Shown one piece after another: positions 16,877-24,930 of a stretch of DNA of 64,000 bases; the stretch's first letter is position 1, and each line of letters starts with the position of its first letter. This stretch comes from Chitinophaga sp. HK235 (GTDB lineage: Bacteria; Bacteroidota; Bacteroidia; Chitinophagales; Chitinophagaceae), in the NCBI RefSeq assembly GCF_018255755.1, contig NZ_CP073766.1, positions 744,001 through 808,000 of the forward strand, in the 5' to 3' direction. The translations under genes and the position numbers were made by a program. Below the pieces are notes generated by a model, which saw only the letters and a program-made list of their open reading frames with translations, searched no databases and was not told where the DNA came from.

Positions 16877-17392
16877 ATGAAACGTTCACTTTTATTGCTG
16901 GTAGCGGTTTTTGCCAGTCTGCACCTCTCAGCGCAGAGTAGTATAGACCGCTTTTTCCAGAAGTATGAAAACGACCGGAACTTTACACTGGTCAGTATCA
17001 CCCCTAAAATGTTCTCCATGTTTTCCAAACTGGATCTTAACGATCCGGATGCCAAAAACCTGATGCGGGTGATACAGAAACTCAAAGGGCTGCGTATCCT
17101 GGCTAAGGAGAACACCAGAGACGGTCAACGCCTGTATAAGGAAGCAGCCATTTTCCTGACTTCAGATTTTGAAGAACTGATGACGGTGAGGGATAAAGAC
17201 AGCGACCTGAAATTTATGGTGAAAGAAAACAGTCGTGGCAACATCAACGAGCTGATTATGCTCGTAGGCGGCAACAACGAGTTTCTTGCCATGAGTTTAG
17301 TCGGGGACATTGATCTCAACGAAATATCACAGATTGCCAGCTCTGTCAATATTCAGGGCATGGACAAACTGAAGAATCTGAAAAAGAAATAA
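16877..17392 (+). CDS. DUF4252 exported protein, copy 1
   Basis: The protein has 171 residues with a signal peptide (MKRSLLLLVAVFASLHLSAQ, cleavage near residue 20). The mature part is of the DUF4252 family, a small Bacteroidota family of unknown function. It contains the recurring ERFFxKY-like start (IDRFFQKYENDRNFTLVSI), KGLRILAKEN and the FLAMSLVGDIDLNEI end. It lies 40 bases after the anti-sigma candidate and 18 bases before a second copy, so all four genes form one probable operon. A role in envelope stress is inferred from this context. Confidence 0.85.
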   Translation: MKRSLLLLVAVFASLHLSAQSSIDRFFQKYENDRNFTLVSITPKMFSMFSKLDLNDPDAKNLMRVIQKLKGLRILAKENTRDGQRLYKEAAIFLTSDFEELMTVRDKDSDLKFMVKENSRGNINELIMLVGGNNEFLAMSLVGDIDLNEISQIASSVNIQGMDKLKNLKKK

Positions 17393-17410
17393 TCCTTAAA
17401 TCCAAAAACC

Positions 17411-17923
17411 ATGAAATCATTATTGTTTGGTTGTTGTCTGATGATTGCCGGCACTTCAGTGACCATGGCTCAAGACAAGTCACTGCGTGAGTTTCGTAAT
17501 AACTACCGGGGTAAGGCAGAAGTACACAGTATCAGTGTAGGCTCCATTCCATTGCGTTTTTCTGCCTGGGTGCTGAAATTTGGTGAAGCCGGAGATGAAG
17601 ATGTAAAACAGGCACGTCAGCTGCTCAGAGGGGTCCGCAAAGTAAAACTGCACACCATTGAAAATCCTGAGGGCCTCCATATTACCAATAGCGATGTAGA
17701 AGCATTAAAACAAAAGTTGCAGACCAAAGATCATTTTGAGACCCTGATGGAAGTAAGGGAAAAAGGAAATATGATACATGTGCTCAATAAAGGAAAGGAT
17801 GATGAGCTGGGCCATGTGGTGATGCTGGTTCAGGAAGAAAATGAATTCCTGATGGTAAACCTGCAGACTAATCTCAAAATAGAAGATATCAACCGTCTTA
17901 TCCGCCAGTTCGCTTCCAACTGA
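17411..17923 (+). CDS. DUF4252 exported protein, copy 2
   Basis: The protein has 170 residues and an N-terminal signal peptide (cleavage near MTVMAQ-like residues 16-21). It has the same DUF4252 layout as the preceding gene: a LREFRNNYRGKAEVHSISVGSI start, then VRKVKLHTIENPEGLHI and a VQEENEFLMVNLQTNLKIEDI end. The two copies are clearly diverged, so the duplication is old or the second was acquired separately. It is the last gene of the sigma-factor unit and converges on the DUF721 gene, with only five bases between them. Confidence 0.85.
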   Translation: MKSLLFGCCLMIAGTSVTMAQDKSLREFRNNYRGKAEVHSISVGSIPLRFSAWVLKFGEAGDEDVKQARQLLRGVRKVKLHTIENPEGLHITNSDVEALKQKLQTKDHFETLMEVREKGNMIHVLNKGKDDELGHVVMLVQEENEFLMVNLQTNLKIEDINRLIRQFASN

Positions 17924-17928
17924 TTATT

Positions 17929-18216
17929 TTATCGGATCATCACTTCCTTGACAATATTCTCCCCCAGCGTTTCATTCACCAGTTTGATGATCTTGTCTTT
18001 AGAGTAAGTTAATTCCTGTTTTAAGGGTGCTACAGTAGTGGTTATGATAAGCTTATGGTCTATCAGCTGGATGCTCTGTGTGTAGCGCGCAATGGTTTTG
18101 CCCATTATTTTTTCCCAGTTTTCCTGAATTCTGACTTCAGTAAGACGGGGTTTGAGCCTGCTTTTGTTCATAAATTCCCGAAGGGCATCTCCTATACTGG
18201 TTGTTCCGTGGCGCAT
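17929..18216 (-). CDS. DUF721 protein (DciA-like)
   Basis: The 95-residue protein has the DUF721 core, with WEKIMGKTIARYTQSIQLIDHKLIIT and LKQELTYSKDKIIKLVNETLGENIVKEV. DUF721 includes DciA, a bacterial loader of the replicative helicase, and DUF721 genes are often adjacent to recF, as here. It starts 117 bases downstream of the recF stop. It is shorter than typical DciA proteins, which often carry an extra N-terminal region, so the loader role is inferred only. Confidence 0.8.
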   Translation of the reverse strand: MRHGTTSIGDALREFMNKSRLKPRLTEVRIQENWEKIMGKTIARYTQSIQLIDHKLIITTTVAPLKQELTYSKDKIIKLVNETLGENIVKEVMIR

Positions 18217-18229
18217 GGGGGCGAAGCTA

Positions 18230-18340
18230 TGAAATATTTAGGGATTTTTTGATTTGGTTATTATTTGATTTTGTCAGTGGTGATTGTGTTTTTCAAATCC
18301 CGCAATCCCAAAATTCCAACATCTCAAAATCCCTAAATTT
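18230..18340. repeat. Low-complexity GGGATTTT-type inverted repeat between recF and DUF721
   Basis: TTTAGGGATTTT (18237-18248) faces AAAATCCCTAAA (18326-18337). The right-hand half, read on the minus strand, is a run of GGGATTTTG, GGAATTTTGGGATTGCGGGATTTG-like units. I see no reading frame. It may act as a transcription terminator after recF. Confidence 0.45.
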
Positions 18341-19412
18341 TTATGAGTTGAATGGATTGTCCGGTAGCCTCAAAACTATGCTGAAGTCTTTCAGCATGCG
18401 TATCTGTAATAAACACCTGGCCATAGGAATCACCTGCCACGAGGGAGATGAGCCGCATCACCCTTTCCTGGTCTAGTTTTTCAAACACATCATCAAGAAG
18501 AAGGAGGGGAGCAAATTGTTTATGCTGTCTGATGACTTCAAACTGGGCCAGTTTCAGGGCGAAGAGGAAGCTCTTGCGTTGTCCCTGGGAGGCACTGTTT
18601 TTCATGGGGTGTTCATTGAGGAGGAAGAGGAGGTCATCACGATGAATGCCGGCGGTGGTGCGTTGTAGTTGCAGGTCCTTGTACCGGGCGGTGTTGAGTT
18701 GGGCGGCGTAGTCTTCTTCCTGCAGGGTGCACTGGTAGCGGATATTGACAACTTCATGGGTGCCGGAGATAAAATCGTATAGTTGTTGTACCTGCGGAAT
18801 AAAAGCGGTGAGGAAAGCCTTCCTTTGTTCAAATACGGGGGTGCCATGTTGTACCAGTTGCTGGTCGAAGACGTCGAGGAGGCTGTCCTGGTGTTGTCCG
18901 GTTGCAGCGATATTTTTCAGCAGGCTGTTACGTTGCAGCAGTATTTTCTGGTATACGATGAGATGTTCGAGATAGTCAGGGTAGAGCTGAGACAGGAGTG
19001 TGTCCAGCCATTTGCGGCGTTCTTCACTGCCGCCGAGGATGATTTCGGCATCATCGGGTGCTATCATGACGGCCGGGAACTGGCCGATGTGCCGGGAAAA
19101 GCGGTCGTATTTTTCATCGTTGAGGGATACTTCCTTTTTCCCGTCTTTAACGGTGCAGACGATTTTTTCTTCCTGTCCCTGTTTTTCGAGGAGGCCTTCT
19201 ATGCGGAAGCCATTGGTATGGTACTGGGTGTTCTGGCTTTCGCTGCTGGTAAAATAGCTACGGGTAAAGCAGAGGTAATAAATGGCGTCGAGCAGGTTGG
19301 TTTTACCGGAACCGTTTCTGCCGGTGATACCAACGATCCGTTGTTGAAAGCGGAAGTCCTGCCGGGCGTAGTTTTTGAACTGTACGAGTGATATTTTTTG
19401 TATATGCAGCAA
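18333..19412 (-). CDS. recF: DNA replication and repair protein RecF
   Basis: The 359-residue protein has the RecF length and layout. It starts with LHIQKISLVQFKNYARQDFRF, the conserved N-terminus, and has Walker A GRNGSGKTNLLDA (31-43), the SQGQRKSFLFALKLAQ signature and Walker B PLLLLDDVFEKLDQER. It binds gapped DNA and helps load RecA in repair. The start is a TTG at 19412: an in-frame TAA lies four codons upstream and no ATG lies near, so no other start fits except CTG. DUF721 lies downstream on the same strand. recF is not next to dnaA or gyrB here, as is common in Bacteroidota. Confidence 0.95.
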   Translation of the reverse strand: MLHIQKISLVQFKNYARQDFRFQQRIVGITGRNGSGKTNLLDAIYYLCFTRSYFTSSESQNTQYHTNGFRIEGLLEKQGQEEKIVCTVKDGKKEVSLNDEKYDRFSRHIGQFPAVMIAPDDAEIILGGSEERRKWLDTLLSQLYPDYLEHLIVYQKILLQRNSLLKNIAATGQHQDSLLDVFDQQLVQHGTPVFEQRKAFLTAFIPQVQQLYDFISGTHEVVNIRYQCTLQEEDYAAQLNTARYKDLQLQRTTAGIHRDDLLFLLNEHPMKNSASQGQRKSFLFALKLAQFEVIRQHKQFAPLLLLDDVFEKLDQERVMRLISLVAGDSYGQVFITDTHAERLQHSFEATGQSIQLIKI

Positions 19413-19596
19413 AGAAAAAAGTTATGTGTAATTAATAATATGCAAATTCTGCAATATCTATAAGTGATAAAGAGCCCGGTCCGGCGGGCTTTCTCGCTCA
19501 GGAAACTGCAATTAAATGCAAAACTGTTTGAAATTGATGAATTTGCATAATTTAATAGTAATTGGATTTGATATTTACATTTTAGGATTTTCCTGT

Positions 19597-19604
19597 TATA
19601 TTTG
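19597..19604 (+). promoter_or_regulatory. Candidate -7 box of pdhA
   Basis: TATATTTG is a full match to TAnnTTTG, 19 bases before the chosen GTG start at 19623. It overlaps a TTG codon at 19602 and so argues against that start. Confidence 0.55.
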
Positions 19605-19622
19605 CCAACAAATTTAGAAAGA

Positions 19623-20633
19623 GTGCAAACTAAAACAGACGTGAAGACGAAATTCACCAAAGAGACATATCTGTACTGGTATGAATTGATGCTTTTGCTG
19701 CGCCGCTTTGAAGAGAAGACCGGCCAATTGTACGGAATGCAGAAAATTCGTGGTTTTTGTCACCTGTACATCGGACAGGAGGCAATTGCTGCTGGTGCGA
19801 TCACTGCGACGAAGCCGGAAGATAAATTCATCACCGCGTACCGCGACCACGCTTTGGCTATAGCCAAGGGTATTTCTGCTAAGGCTTGTATGGCTGAGAT
19901 GTTTGGTAAAGCAACCGGCTGTTCAAAAGGTAAGGGAGGTAGTATGCACTTCTTCTCCAAAGAACACAACTTCTTTGGTGGTCATGGTATCGTAGGTGCA
20001 CAGATCGGCACTGGCGCCGGCCTGGCACTGGCAGAACAATACCTGGGCACTGACAACGCTGTACTGTGCTTCTTTGGTGATGGTGCTGCCCGTCAGGGTA
20101 TGCTCCATGAAACCTTTAACATGGCAATGACCTGGAAGCTGCCTGTTGTTTTCATTTGCGAAAACAATATGTACGCGATGGGTACTTCTGTAGAACGTAC
20201 TTCCAACGTACTGGATATCTATAAGCTCGCTGACGCTTACGAAATGCCTGCCGATTCTATCGACGGTATGAGCTGCGAAGCGGTACATGAAGGTGTGGAA
20301 AGAGCCGTAAAACGTGCACGTGAAAATGGTGGTCCAACCCTGCTGGAAATCAAAACATACCGCTACCGTGGTCACTCTATGAGTGATCCTGCTAAATATC
20401 GTACCAAGGAAGAACTGGAAGAGTACAAAGAAAAAGATCCGATCAGCGAGGTACTGAGAACCATTCAGAAGAATAAATGGGCTACGGAAGCTGAAATTGA
20501 AGCGATCCATGAGCGCGTTAAACAGGAAGTGGAAGAATCTGTGCAGTTTGCTGAAGAGTCTCCATGGCCTTCTGATGATGAGCTCCTGAAAGACGTTTAT
20601 GTTCAGGAAGATTATCCGTTCATCGTTGACTAA
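19623..20633 (+). CDS. pdhA: Pyruvate dehydrogenase E1 component, alpha subunit
   Basis: About 336 residues from GTG 19623. An in-frame TTG at 19602 lies inside a -7 box and GTG 19641 is another option, so the start is not settled. The protein carries the thiamine-diphosphate motif (GDGAARQGMLHETFNMAMTWKLPVVFICENN), a GKGGSMHF phosphorylation-loop-like stretch and a C-terminal RYRGHSMSDPAKYRTKEE, all of alpha-subunit type. With E1 beta it oxidatively decarboxylates pyruvate for acetyl-CoA. No E1 beta, E2 or E3 gene is adjacent, so the complex is encoded in separate places. A stem-loop follows. Confidence 0.93.
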   Translation: MQTKTDVKTKFTKETYLYWYELMLLLRRFEEKTGQLYGMQKIRGFCHLYIGQEAIAAGAITATKPEDKFITAYRDHALAIAKGISAKACMAEMFGKATGCSKGKGGSMHFFSKEHNFFGGHGIVGAQIGTGAGLALAEQYLGTDNAVLCFFGDGAARQGMLHETFNMAMTWKLPVVFICENNMYAMGTSVERTSNVLDIYKLADAYEMPADSIDGMSCEAVHEGVERAVKRARENGGPTLLEIKTYRYRGHSMSDPAKYRTKEELEEYKEKDPISEVLRTIQKNKWATEAEIEAIHERVKQEVEESVQFAEESPWPSDDELLKDVYVQEDYPFIVD

Positions 20634-20647
20634 AGCTTAATAGACCG

Positions 20648-20695
20648 CAACAGTTAGCTTTTACCTTTGACCAAAAAGGCGGAAGCTAACTGTTG
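20648..20695 (+). terminator. Stem-loop after pdhA
   Basis: CAACAGTTAGCTT (20648-20660) and AAGCTAACTGTTG (20683-20695) form a 13-bp perfect stem around 22 bases that can pair further. It lacks a T run, so termination is probable rather than certain. Confidence 0.55.
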
Positions 20696-20743
20696 TTCAT
20701 TGATACCTATTAAATAACCAAGCAATCACAATTACCTTTTAAA

Positions 20744-21442
20744 ATGGCAGAAACTAAAGATAAAGCCACCACACCGCAACCTGCAACAAATTTTGACCTG
20801 GAGAAGTCCATGCACAAAGCGGAAGACTTTTTCATTAAAAACAAAAACGTCATTACTATTGCATTGCTGGCAGTAGTAGTGGGCGTAGGCGGTTTCTTCG
20901 CCTATAACCATTTTGTTAAACAGCCCAACGAGAACAAAGCACAGGAAATGATTTTCCACGCACAGAACTACTTTGCTGTGGACTCCTTTAAACTGGCTTT
21001 GAACGGTGATGGCAATAACTATGGTTTCTTACAGGTGGTAAACAAATACGGCGGCACCAAAGCTGGTAACCTCGCAAAATACAGTGCTGGCGTATGCTAC
21101 ATCCGCCTGGGCGAATATCAGAAAGGTATCGACATGCTGAATTCCTTCAGCTCTGATGATCTGCTCCTGCAGCCTACTGCACTGGGCCTGATCGGCGACG
21201 CTTACATGGAGCTCAACAAAACTTCTGAAGGTATCGAGGCTTACAAAAAAGCAGGTCACTACAATGATAACGAACTGACTTCCCCTGTTTACCTGTTCCG
21301 CGCAGGCATGGCCCTGGAAAAAGCCGGTAAACCAGCAGAAGCCATCTCTATCTATAAAGAAATTAAAGAGAAATTCCCCCTCACCAACGAAGGTCGTGAA
21401 ATGGACAAATATCTGGCGAGACTGGGAGATGTGAAGAACTAA
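20744..21442 (+). CDS. Membrane-anchored tetratricopeptide-repeat protein
   Basis: The protein has 232 residues: a short charged cytoplasmic start, one membrane helix at about 36-55 and a periplasmic part of TPR-like helices (about 60-225). Typical TPR patterns are seen in GNLAKYSAGVCYIRLGEYQKGI, AYMELNKTSEGIEAYKKAG and AGMALEKAGKPAEAISIYKEI. The layout resembles YfgM, an ancillary protein of the Sec translocon, which is inference. It lies upstream of ribH, an arrangement I recall from related genomes, with a hairpin between them. Confidence 0.85.
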   Translation: MAETKDKATTPQPATNFDLEKSMHKAEDFFIKNKNVITIALLAVVVGVGGFFAYNHFVKQPNENKAQEMIFHAQNYFAVDSFKLALNGDGNNYGFLQVVNKYGGTKAGNLAKYSAGVCYIRLGEYQKGIDMLNSFSSDDLLLQPTALGLIGDAYMELNKTSEGIEAYKKAGHYNDNELTSPVYLFRAGMALEKAGKPAEAISIYKEIKEKFPLTNEGREMDKYLARLGDVKN

Positions 21443-21455
21443 TCTACTTATGAAT

Positions 21456-21495
21456 AACGGATTACGTGTGAGATTAACATCCGCCGTAATCCGTT
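21456..21495 (+). terminator. Stem-loop between TPR gene and ribH
   Basis: AACGGATTACG (21456-21466) pairs with CGTAATCCGTT (21485-21495), an 11-bp stem with an 18-base loop. No T run, so it may be a weak terminator or a processing site between TPR gene and ribH. Confidence 0.5.
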
Positions 21496-21518
21496 CTTCG
21501 TAATTATAAATTGAATGT

Positions 21519-22022
21519 ATGTCTGAGCACAATAAAAGCTTGTTAAATGATACTGGCATTCTCAACCTGGAGGATGCCAGTGTTGTTATGGTATATACCG
21601 AATGGAATGATACCATTGTGAATGAACTGGTAGCCGGATGTGAAAGGTCCCTGGAACAATATAAGGTGGCCAAATCCAATAAGATCATAGTACCCGGCGC
21701 TTTTGAAATCCCTTACGCCTGCAAGCAATACTGGGAGAACACCAAAGGTACCGGCAATCAGCCTGGCGCTATTATTGCTTTCGGTTGTGTGATCCGCGGA
21801 GAAACACCTCACTTCGATTATGTGTGTAAAGCAGTCACAGAAGGTATCCTGCAACTGAACCTTCAATTACCCGTTCCCGTTATATTCGGCATATTGACGG
21901 TAGACAATGAACAGCAGGCCCTTGACAGACTGGGTGGCGCTCATGGCCATAAAGGCGAAGAAGCTGCCATCACCGCATTGAAGATGATTTCATTACAAAG
22001 AGACCTGGCGAGAGGACTTTAG
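21519..22022 (+). CDS. ribH: 6,7-dimethyl-8-ribityllumazine synthase
   Basis: The 167-residue protein is the penultimate enzyme of riboflavin synthesis, joining 5-amino-6-ribitylamino-uracil with dihydroxybutanone phosphate. Family motifs are visible: SVVMVYTEWNDTIVNEL, the loop IIVPGAFEIPYACK, FGCVIRGETPHFDYVCKAVTEG and PVIFGILTVDNEQQALDR. The DNEQQA and GGAHGHKGEEAA ends are typical, with His at the H-G-H site. ribH lies downstream of the TPR gene and before a LutA-like gene, with 91 bases between. Confidence 0.97.
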   Translation: MSEHNKSLLNDTGILNLEDASVVMVYTEWNDTIVNELVAGCERSLEQYKVAKSNKIIVPGAFEIPYACKQYWENTKGTGNQPGAIIAFGCVIRGETPHFDYVCKAVTEGILQLNLQLPVPVIFGILTVDNEQQALDRLGGAHGHKGEEAAITALKMISLQRDLARGL

Positions 22023-22113
22023 CACCAGACCAATGGTTGTCAGCCCTGCCGGTCCCCGTTGTCAAAGAGTTTGCCGCTGAACAACTAAAGGTCAACCGCT
22101 AAATATTATTCAG

Positions 22114-22833
22114 ATGAATGTACAGTTATTTATACCGTGTTTCGTAGACCAGCTGTTTCCTGAAACTGCCTTTAACATGGTGAAAGTGCTGGAGAAACTA
22201 GGGTGTAACGTGATGTATAATCCGGAGCAGACCTGCTGCGGCCAGCCGGCTTACAATGCCGGTTATCAGGACGAATGCAGGACCGTTGCTACCAAATTTG
22301 TAAAGGACTTCAAAACTTTCGACTACATTGTTGCCCCCAGTGGCTCCTGCACCGGTTTCGTTCGTAATTACTACAATAAACTGTTTGATAATTCAGCAGC
22401 ACATAACGATGTGAAACTGTTGCGCAAAAACCTCTACGAATTCACAGAATTTCTGACGGAAGTATTGCATGTAACAGATCTGGGTGCCACCCTCAACGGA
22501 GTGGGCACCTACCACGATGCCTGCGGCGCCCTGCGTGAATGCGGTATCAAGGAAGGCCCCCGGAAACTGCTGGAGAAAGTAAAAGGCCTGGAATTAAAAG
22601 AGATGAATGATTGTGAAGTGTGTTGCGGTTTTGGCGGTACCTTCTCCGTGAAGTTTGAACCCATCTCTATCGGTATGGGCGAACAAAAAGTCCACAACGC
22701 TGTCAACAGCGGAGCAGACTACCTCATCTCCACAGACCTGTCCTGCCTGATGCACCTGGATGGCTACATCCGTAAGCATGGTACCAATATTAAAGTGATG
22801 CACATCGCCGATGTACTGGCGAGTGGCTGGTAA
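22114..22833 (+). CDS. LutA/YkgE-type iron-sulfur oxidoreductase subunit
   Basis: The 239-residue protein has two CCG domains, the cysteine-rich repeat of heterodisulfide reductase and LutA/GlcF proteins: PEQTCCGQPAYNAGY at about 40-55 and CEVCCGFGGTFSVK at about 165-180, plus HDACGALRECG. In lactate-using bacteria LutA works with LutB and LutC. Neither is next to it here, so its partner is unknown or elsewhere. It lies 91 bases after ribH and 18 bases before the EVE gene. The name LutA is by family only. Confidence 0.85.
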   Translation: MNVQLFIPCFVDQLFPETAFNMVKVLEKLGCNVMYNPEQTCCGQPAYNAGYQDECRTVATKFVKDFKTFDYIVAPSGSCTGFVRNYYNKLFDNSAAHNDVKLLRKNLYEFTEFLTEVLHVTDLGATLNGVGTYHDACGALRECGIKEGPRKLLEKVKGLELKEMNDCEVCCGFGGTFSVKFEPISIGMGEQKVHNAVNSGADYLISTDLSCLMHLDGYIRKHGTNIKVMHIADVLASGW

Positions 22834-22851
22834 AATCCAAAAACGTTACAA

Positions 22852-23262
22852 ATGAACTATTGGCTCGTCAAATCGGAACCCTTCAAGTATTCCTGGGACC
22901 AGTTTGTAAAAGATAAAGTGACCTTCTGGGACGGCGTACGTAATTACCAGGCACGCAACAATCTCAAAGGCATGAAAAAAGGAGACAAGGTATTGTTTTA
23001 CCATAGCAACGAAGGCCTCGCCGTTGTAGGACTGGCTACCGTAGCAAAAGAACATTACCAGGATCCCACCACACCGGACCCGAACTGGGTTGTGGTAGAC
23101 CTGAAGCCTGTCAAAGCCTTCAAAGTACCGGTAACCCTGGCACAAATGAAGACGGAGAAAAGGCTTGCAGACCTCTCCCTGATCAGACAAGGCCGCCTGT
23201 CTGTATGCGACGTCACGAAAGAACAGTTTGACGTAATTATGGAAATGGGAGGCATGGAATAA
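22852..23262 (+). CDS. EVE domain-containing protein
   Basis: The 136-residue protein matches the EVE (PUA-like) family from start to end: MNYWLVKSEPFKYSWDQFVKDKVTFWDGVRNYQARNNLKGMKKGDKVLFYHSNEG... The conserved WDGVRNYQARN and YHSNE stretches are present. Stand-alone EVE proteins are thought to bind modified nucleotides; the exact ligand is not known. A compact hairpin follows. It lies 18 bases after the LutA-like gene. Confidence 0.93.
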   Translation: MNYWLVKSEPFKYSWDQFVKDKVTFWDGVRNYQARNNLKGMKKGDKVLFYHSNEGLAVVGLATVAKEHYQDPTTPDPNWVVVDLKPVKAFKVPVTLAQMKTEKRLADLSLIRQGRLSVCDVTKEQFDVIMEMGGME

Positions 23263-23268
23263 TACTTT

Positions 23269-23306
23269 GTTACCGGGCTGTTGATATTTTAGAACAGCCC
23301 GGTAAC
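23269..23306 (+). terminator. Strong stem-loop after EVE gene
   Basis: GTTACCGGGCTGTT (23269-23282) and AACAGCCCGGTAAC (23293-23306) form a 14-bp perfect stem with a 10-base loop, without a strong T run. It can work on either strand. Confidence 0.6.
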
Positions 23307-23358
23307 CTATTATGGAATTTTTCGCCTGGCTGCATCCTACCGGAAAATTCCGATTCCC

Positions 23359-24219
23359 ATGAAGTACATAGCCCATCTCATCGTCGTATGCTTCCTGTTT
23401 GCCTGTGGTAAAACATCTTCCCCCAGTATCACCAGTCAGACATCAACAATTGCTCAGGACGAAACAGTAGCCGCGACAACAGACCGTCTCGCTTTTGCAG
23501 AAAAGAATGTCAACAAAGACAATACCCCGCCTACACCCGCCGAACCCGCATCTCAGAAAATTATTAAAACCGCAAGGATCAGTTTCGCCGTAGACGATTT
23601 TGCAGCTGCCAAAAAACGTATAACCGATATCGTTAGTAAGACCGGTGGTTATTTATCATCAGAAGTAGAGAGCCGTGGCAGTACAGAGTGGCGTAATCAT
23701 CTGGAGATAAAAGTACCCGCCGCGGCATTTGATAGTTGTGTGGGAAGTCTTACCAGCGGCGTATCCCGGCTGGATCAGAAAAACATCACTTCCCAGGATG
23801 TAACGGCTGAATATGTTGATCTCGATGCCCGCATGAAAACAAGGATAGCCACTGAACAACGCTATCTTGATATTTTGAAACAAGCCCGCAACGTAAAGGA
23901 AATACTGGAAGTGGAAGTGCAGCTGAAAGCAATCCGGGAGGAGATTGAAGCGGCTAAGGGGCGTCTGCAGTATATCGATCATCAGGTGAGCTATAGTATG
24001 ATCTACCTTGATTATTACCAGACCCTGGCCTTGTCAGCACCGGAAGGCCCCGGTTTCCTGCAGCGGTCCTGGCTGTCGGTCCGCGAAGGGTGGAATAGTC
24101 TCCTAGGCCTCACGATAGAAGGATTGGGCTTGTGGCCGTTTATGCTGATTATCATTTTTATTTTTATATTTATAAAAAGGCGACTGAAAAGAAACAGGAA
24201 ACAAGCGGTAACGTCCTGA
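23359..24219 (+). CDS. DUF4349 lipoprotein
   Basis: The protein has 286 residues. The start MKYIAHLIVVCFLFACGK is a lipoprotein signal with Cys16. The DUF4349 domain spans about 70-225 (KIIKTARISFAVDDFAAAKKRITDIVSKTGGYLSSE..., then KNVKEILEVEVQLKAIREEIEAAKGRLQYIDHQVSYSMIYLDYY), a family of membrane-anchored proteins with a coiled coil and unknown function. A C-terminal membrane helix (about 255-272) and a Lys/Arg-rich cytoplasmic tail close the protein. It is 29 bases before the sirtuin gene. Confidence 0.9.
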   Translation: MKYIAHLIVVCFLFACGKTSSPSITSQTSTIAQDETVAATTDRLAFAEKNVNKDNTPPTPAEPASQKIIKTARISFAVDDFAAAKKRITDIVSKTGGYLSSEVESRGSTEWRNHLEIKVPAAAFDSCVGSLTSGVSRLDQKNITSQDVTAEYVDLDARMKTRIATEQRYLDILKQARNVKEILEVEVQLKAIREEIEAAKGRLQYIDHQVSYSMIYLDYYQTLALSAPEGPGFLQRSWLSVREGWNSLLGLTIEGLGLWPFMLIIIFIFIFIKRRLKRNRKQAVTS

Positions 24220-24247
24220 CAGCGCCCATTTATTAAAACTATACATT

Positions 24248-24925
24248 ATGAAACCAAGATTAGTGGTGTTGACCGGAGCCGGCATCAGTGCAGAAAGTGG
24301 CCTCCGGACATTTCGTGACTCAGATGGCTTATGGGAAGGGTATGACGTATATGAAGTGGCTTCCCCCAAAGGCTGGGTAAAGAATCCCGGCCTGGTACTG
24401 GATTTTTACAATGGCCGCCGCCAGGACGTGAAGGCGGCTATGCCCAATGAAGCCCATACAGGGCTGGCAAAGCTGGAAGAAAAGTATGACGTGCGTATTA
24501 TCACACAAAACATCGATGATCTGCATGAAAGAGGTGGTTCCTCACGGGTACTGCATCTGCATGGTGAGATTTTCAAGATGCGCAGCGCTACTAATGAACA
24601 GCTGGTGTACGACATCTATGAAGACATCCGGCTGGGAGATATTGCAGCTGATGGTGGGCAGTTGCGCCCGCACATCGTGTGGTTTGGTGAGGATGTAACG
24701 ATGATGAAACAAGCGGTGATGGAAGTATTGTGGGCAGACATCTTTGTGGTGATCGGGACTTCGTTGCAGGTGTATCCGGCGGCAAGTCTGCTGGACTATG
24801 TGAAGCCACATGTGCCCATCTATGTGATCGATAAAAAGATCCCGGAAGTAGAAACCAGTGGCAAGGTAGTGTGTATTGAAAAGCCGGCTACTTCAGGAGT
24901 GGCAGAACTATTATCATTATTATAA
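24248..24925 (+). CDS. cobB: Sir2-family NAD-dependent deacylase lacking the zinc cysteines
   Basis: The 225-residue protein has the sirtuin motifs GAGISAESG (10-18), TQNIDDLHE (86-94) and HLHGE (103-107), with catalytic His105. Tyr54 and Arg57 lie at the positions that favour acidic acyl groups (desuccinylase type, YxxR). The four Cys that hold zinc in most sirtuins are absent; the region is MRSATNEQLVYDIYEDIRLGD, and there is only one Cys in the whole protein. This is a zinc-less form, as I recall also from other Bacteroidota. It would remove acyl groups from lysines. Gene symbol is by family. Confidence 0.9.
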   Translation: MKPRLVVLTGAGISAESGLRTFRDSDGLWEGYDVYEVASPKGWVKNPGLVLDFYNGRRQDVKAAMPNEAHTGLAKLEEKYDVRIITQNIDDLHERGGSSRVLHLHGEIFKMRSATNEQLVYDIYEDIRLGDIAADGGQLRPHIVWFGEDVTMMKQAVMEVLWADIFVVIGTSLQVYPAASLLDYVKPHVPIYVIDKKIPEVETSGKVVCIEKPATSGVAELLSLL

Positions 24926-24930
24926 ACATA

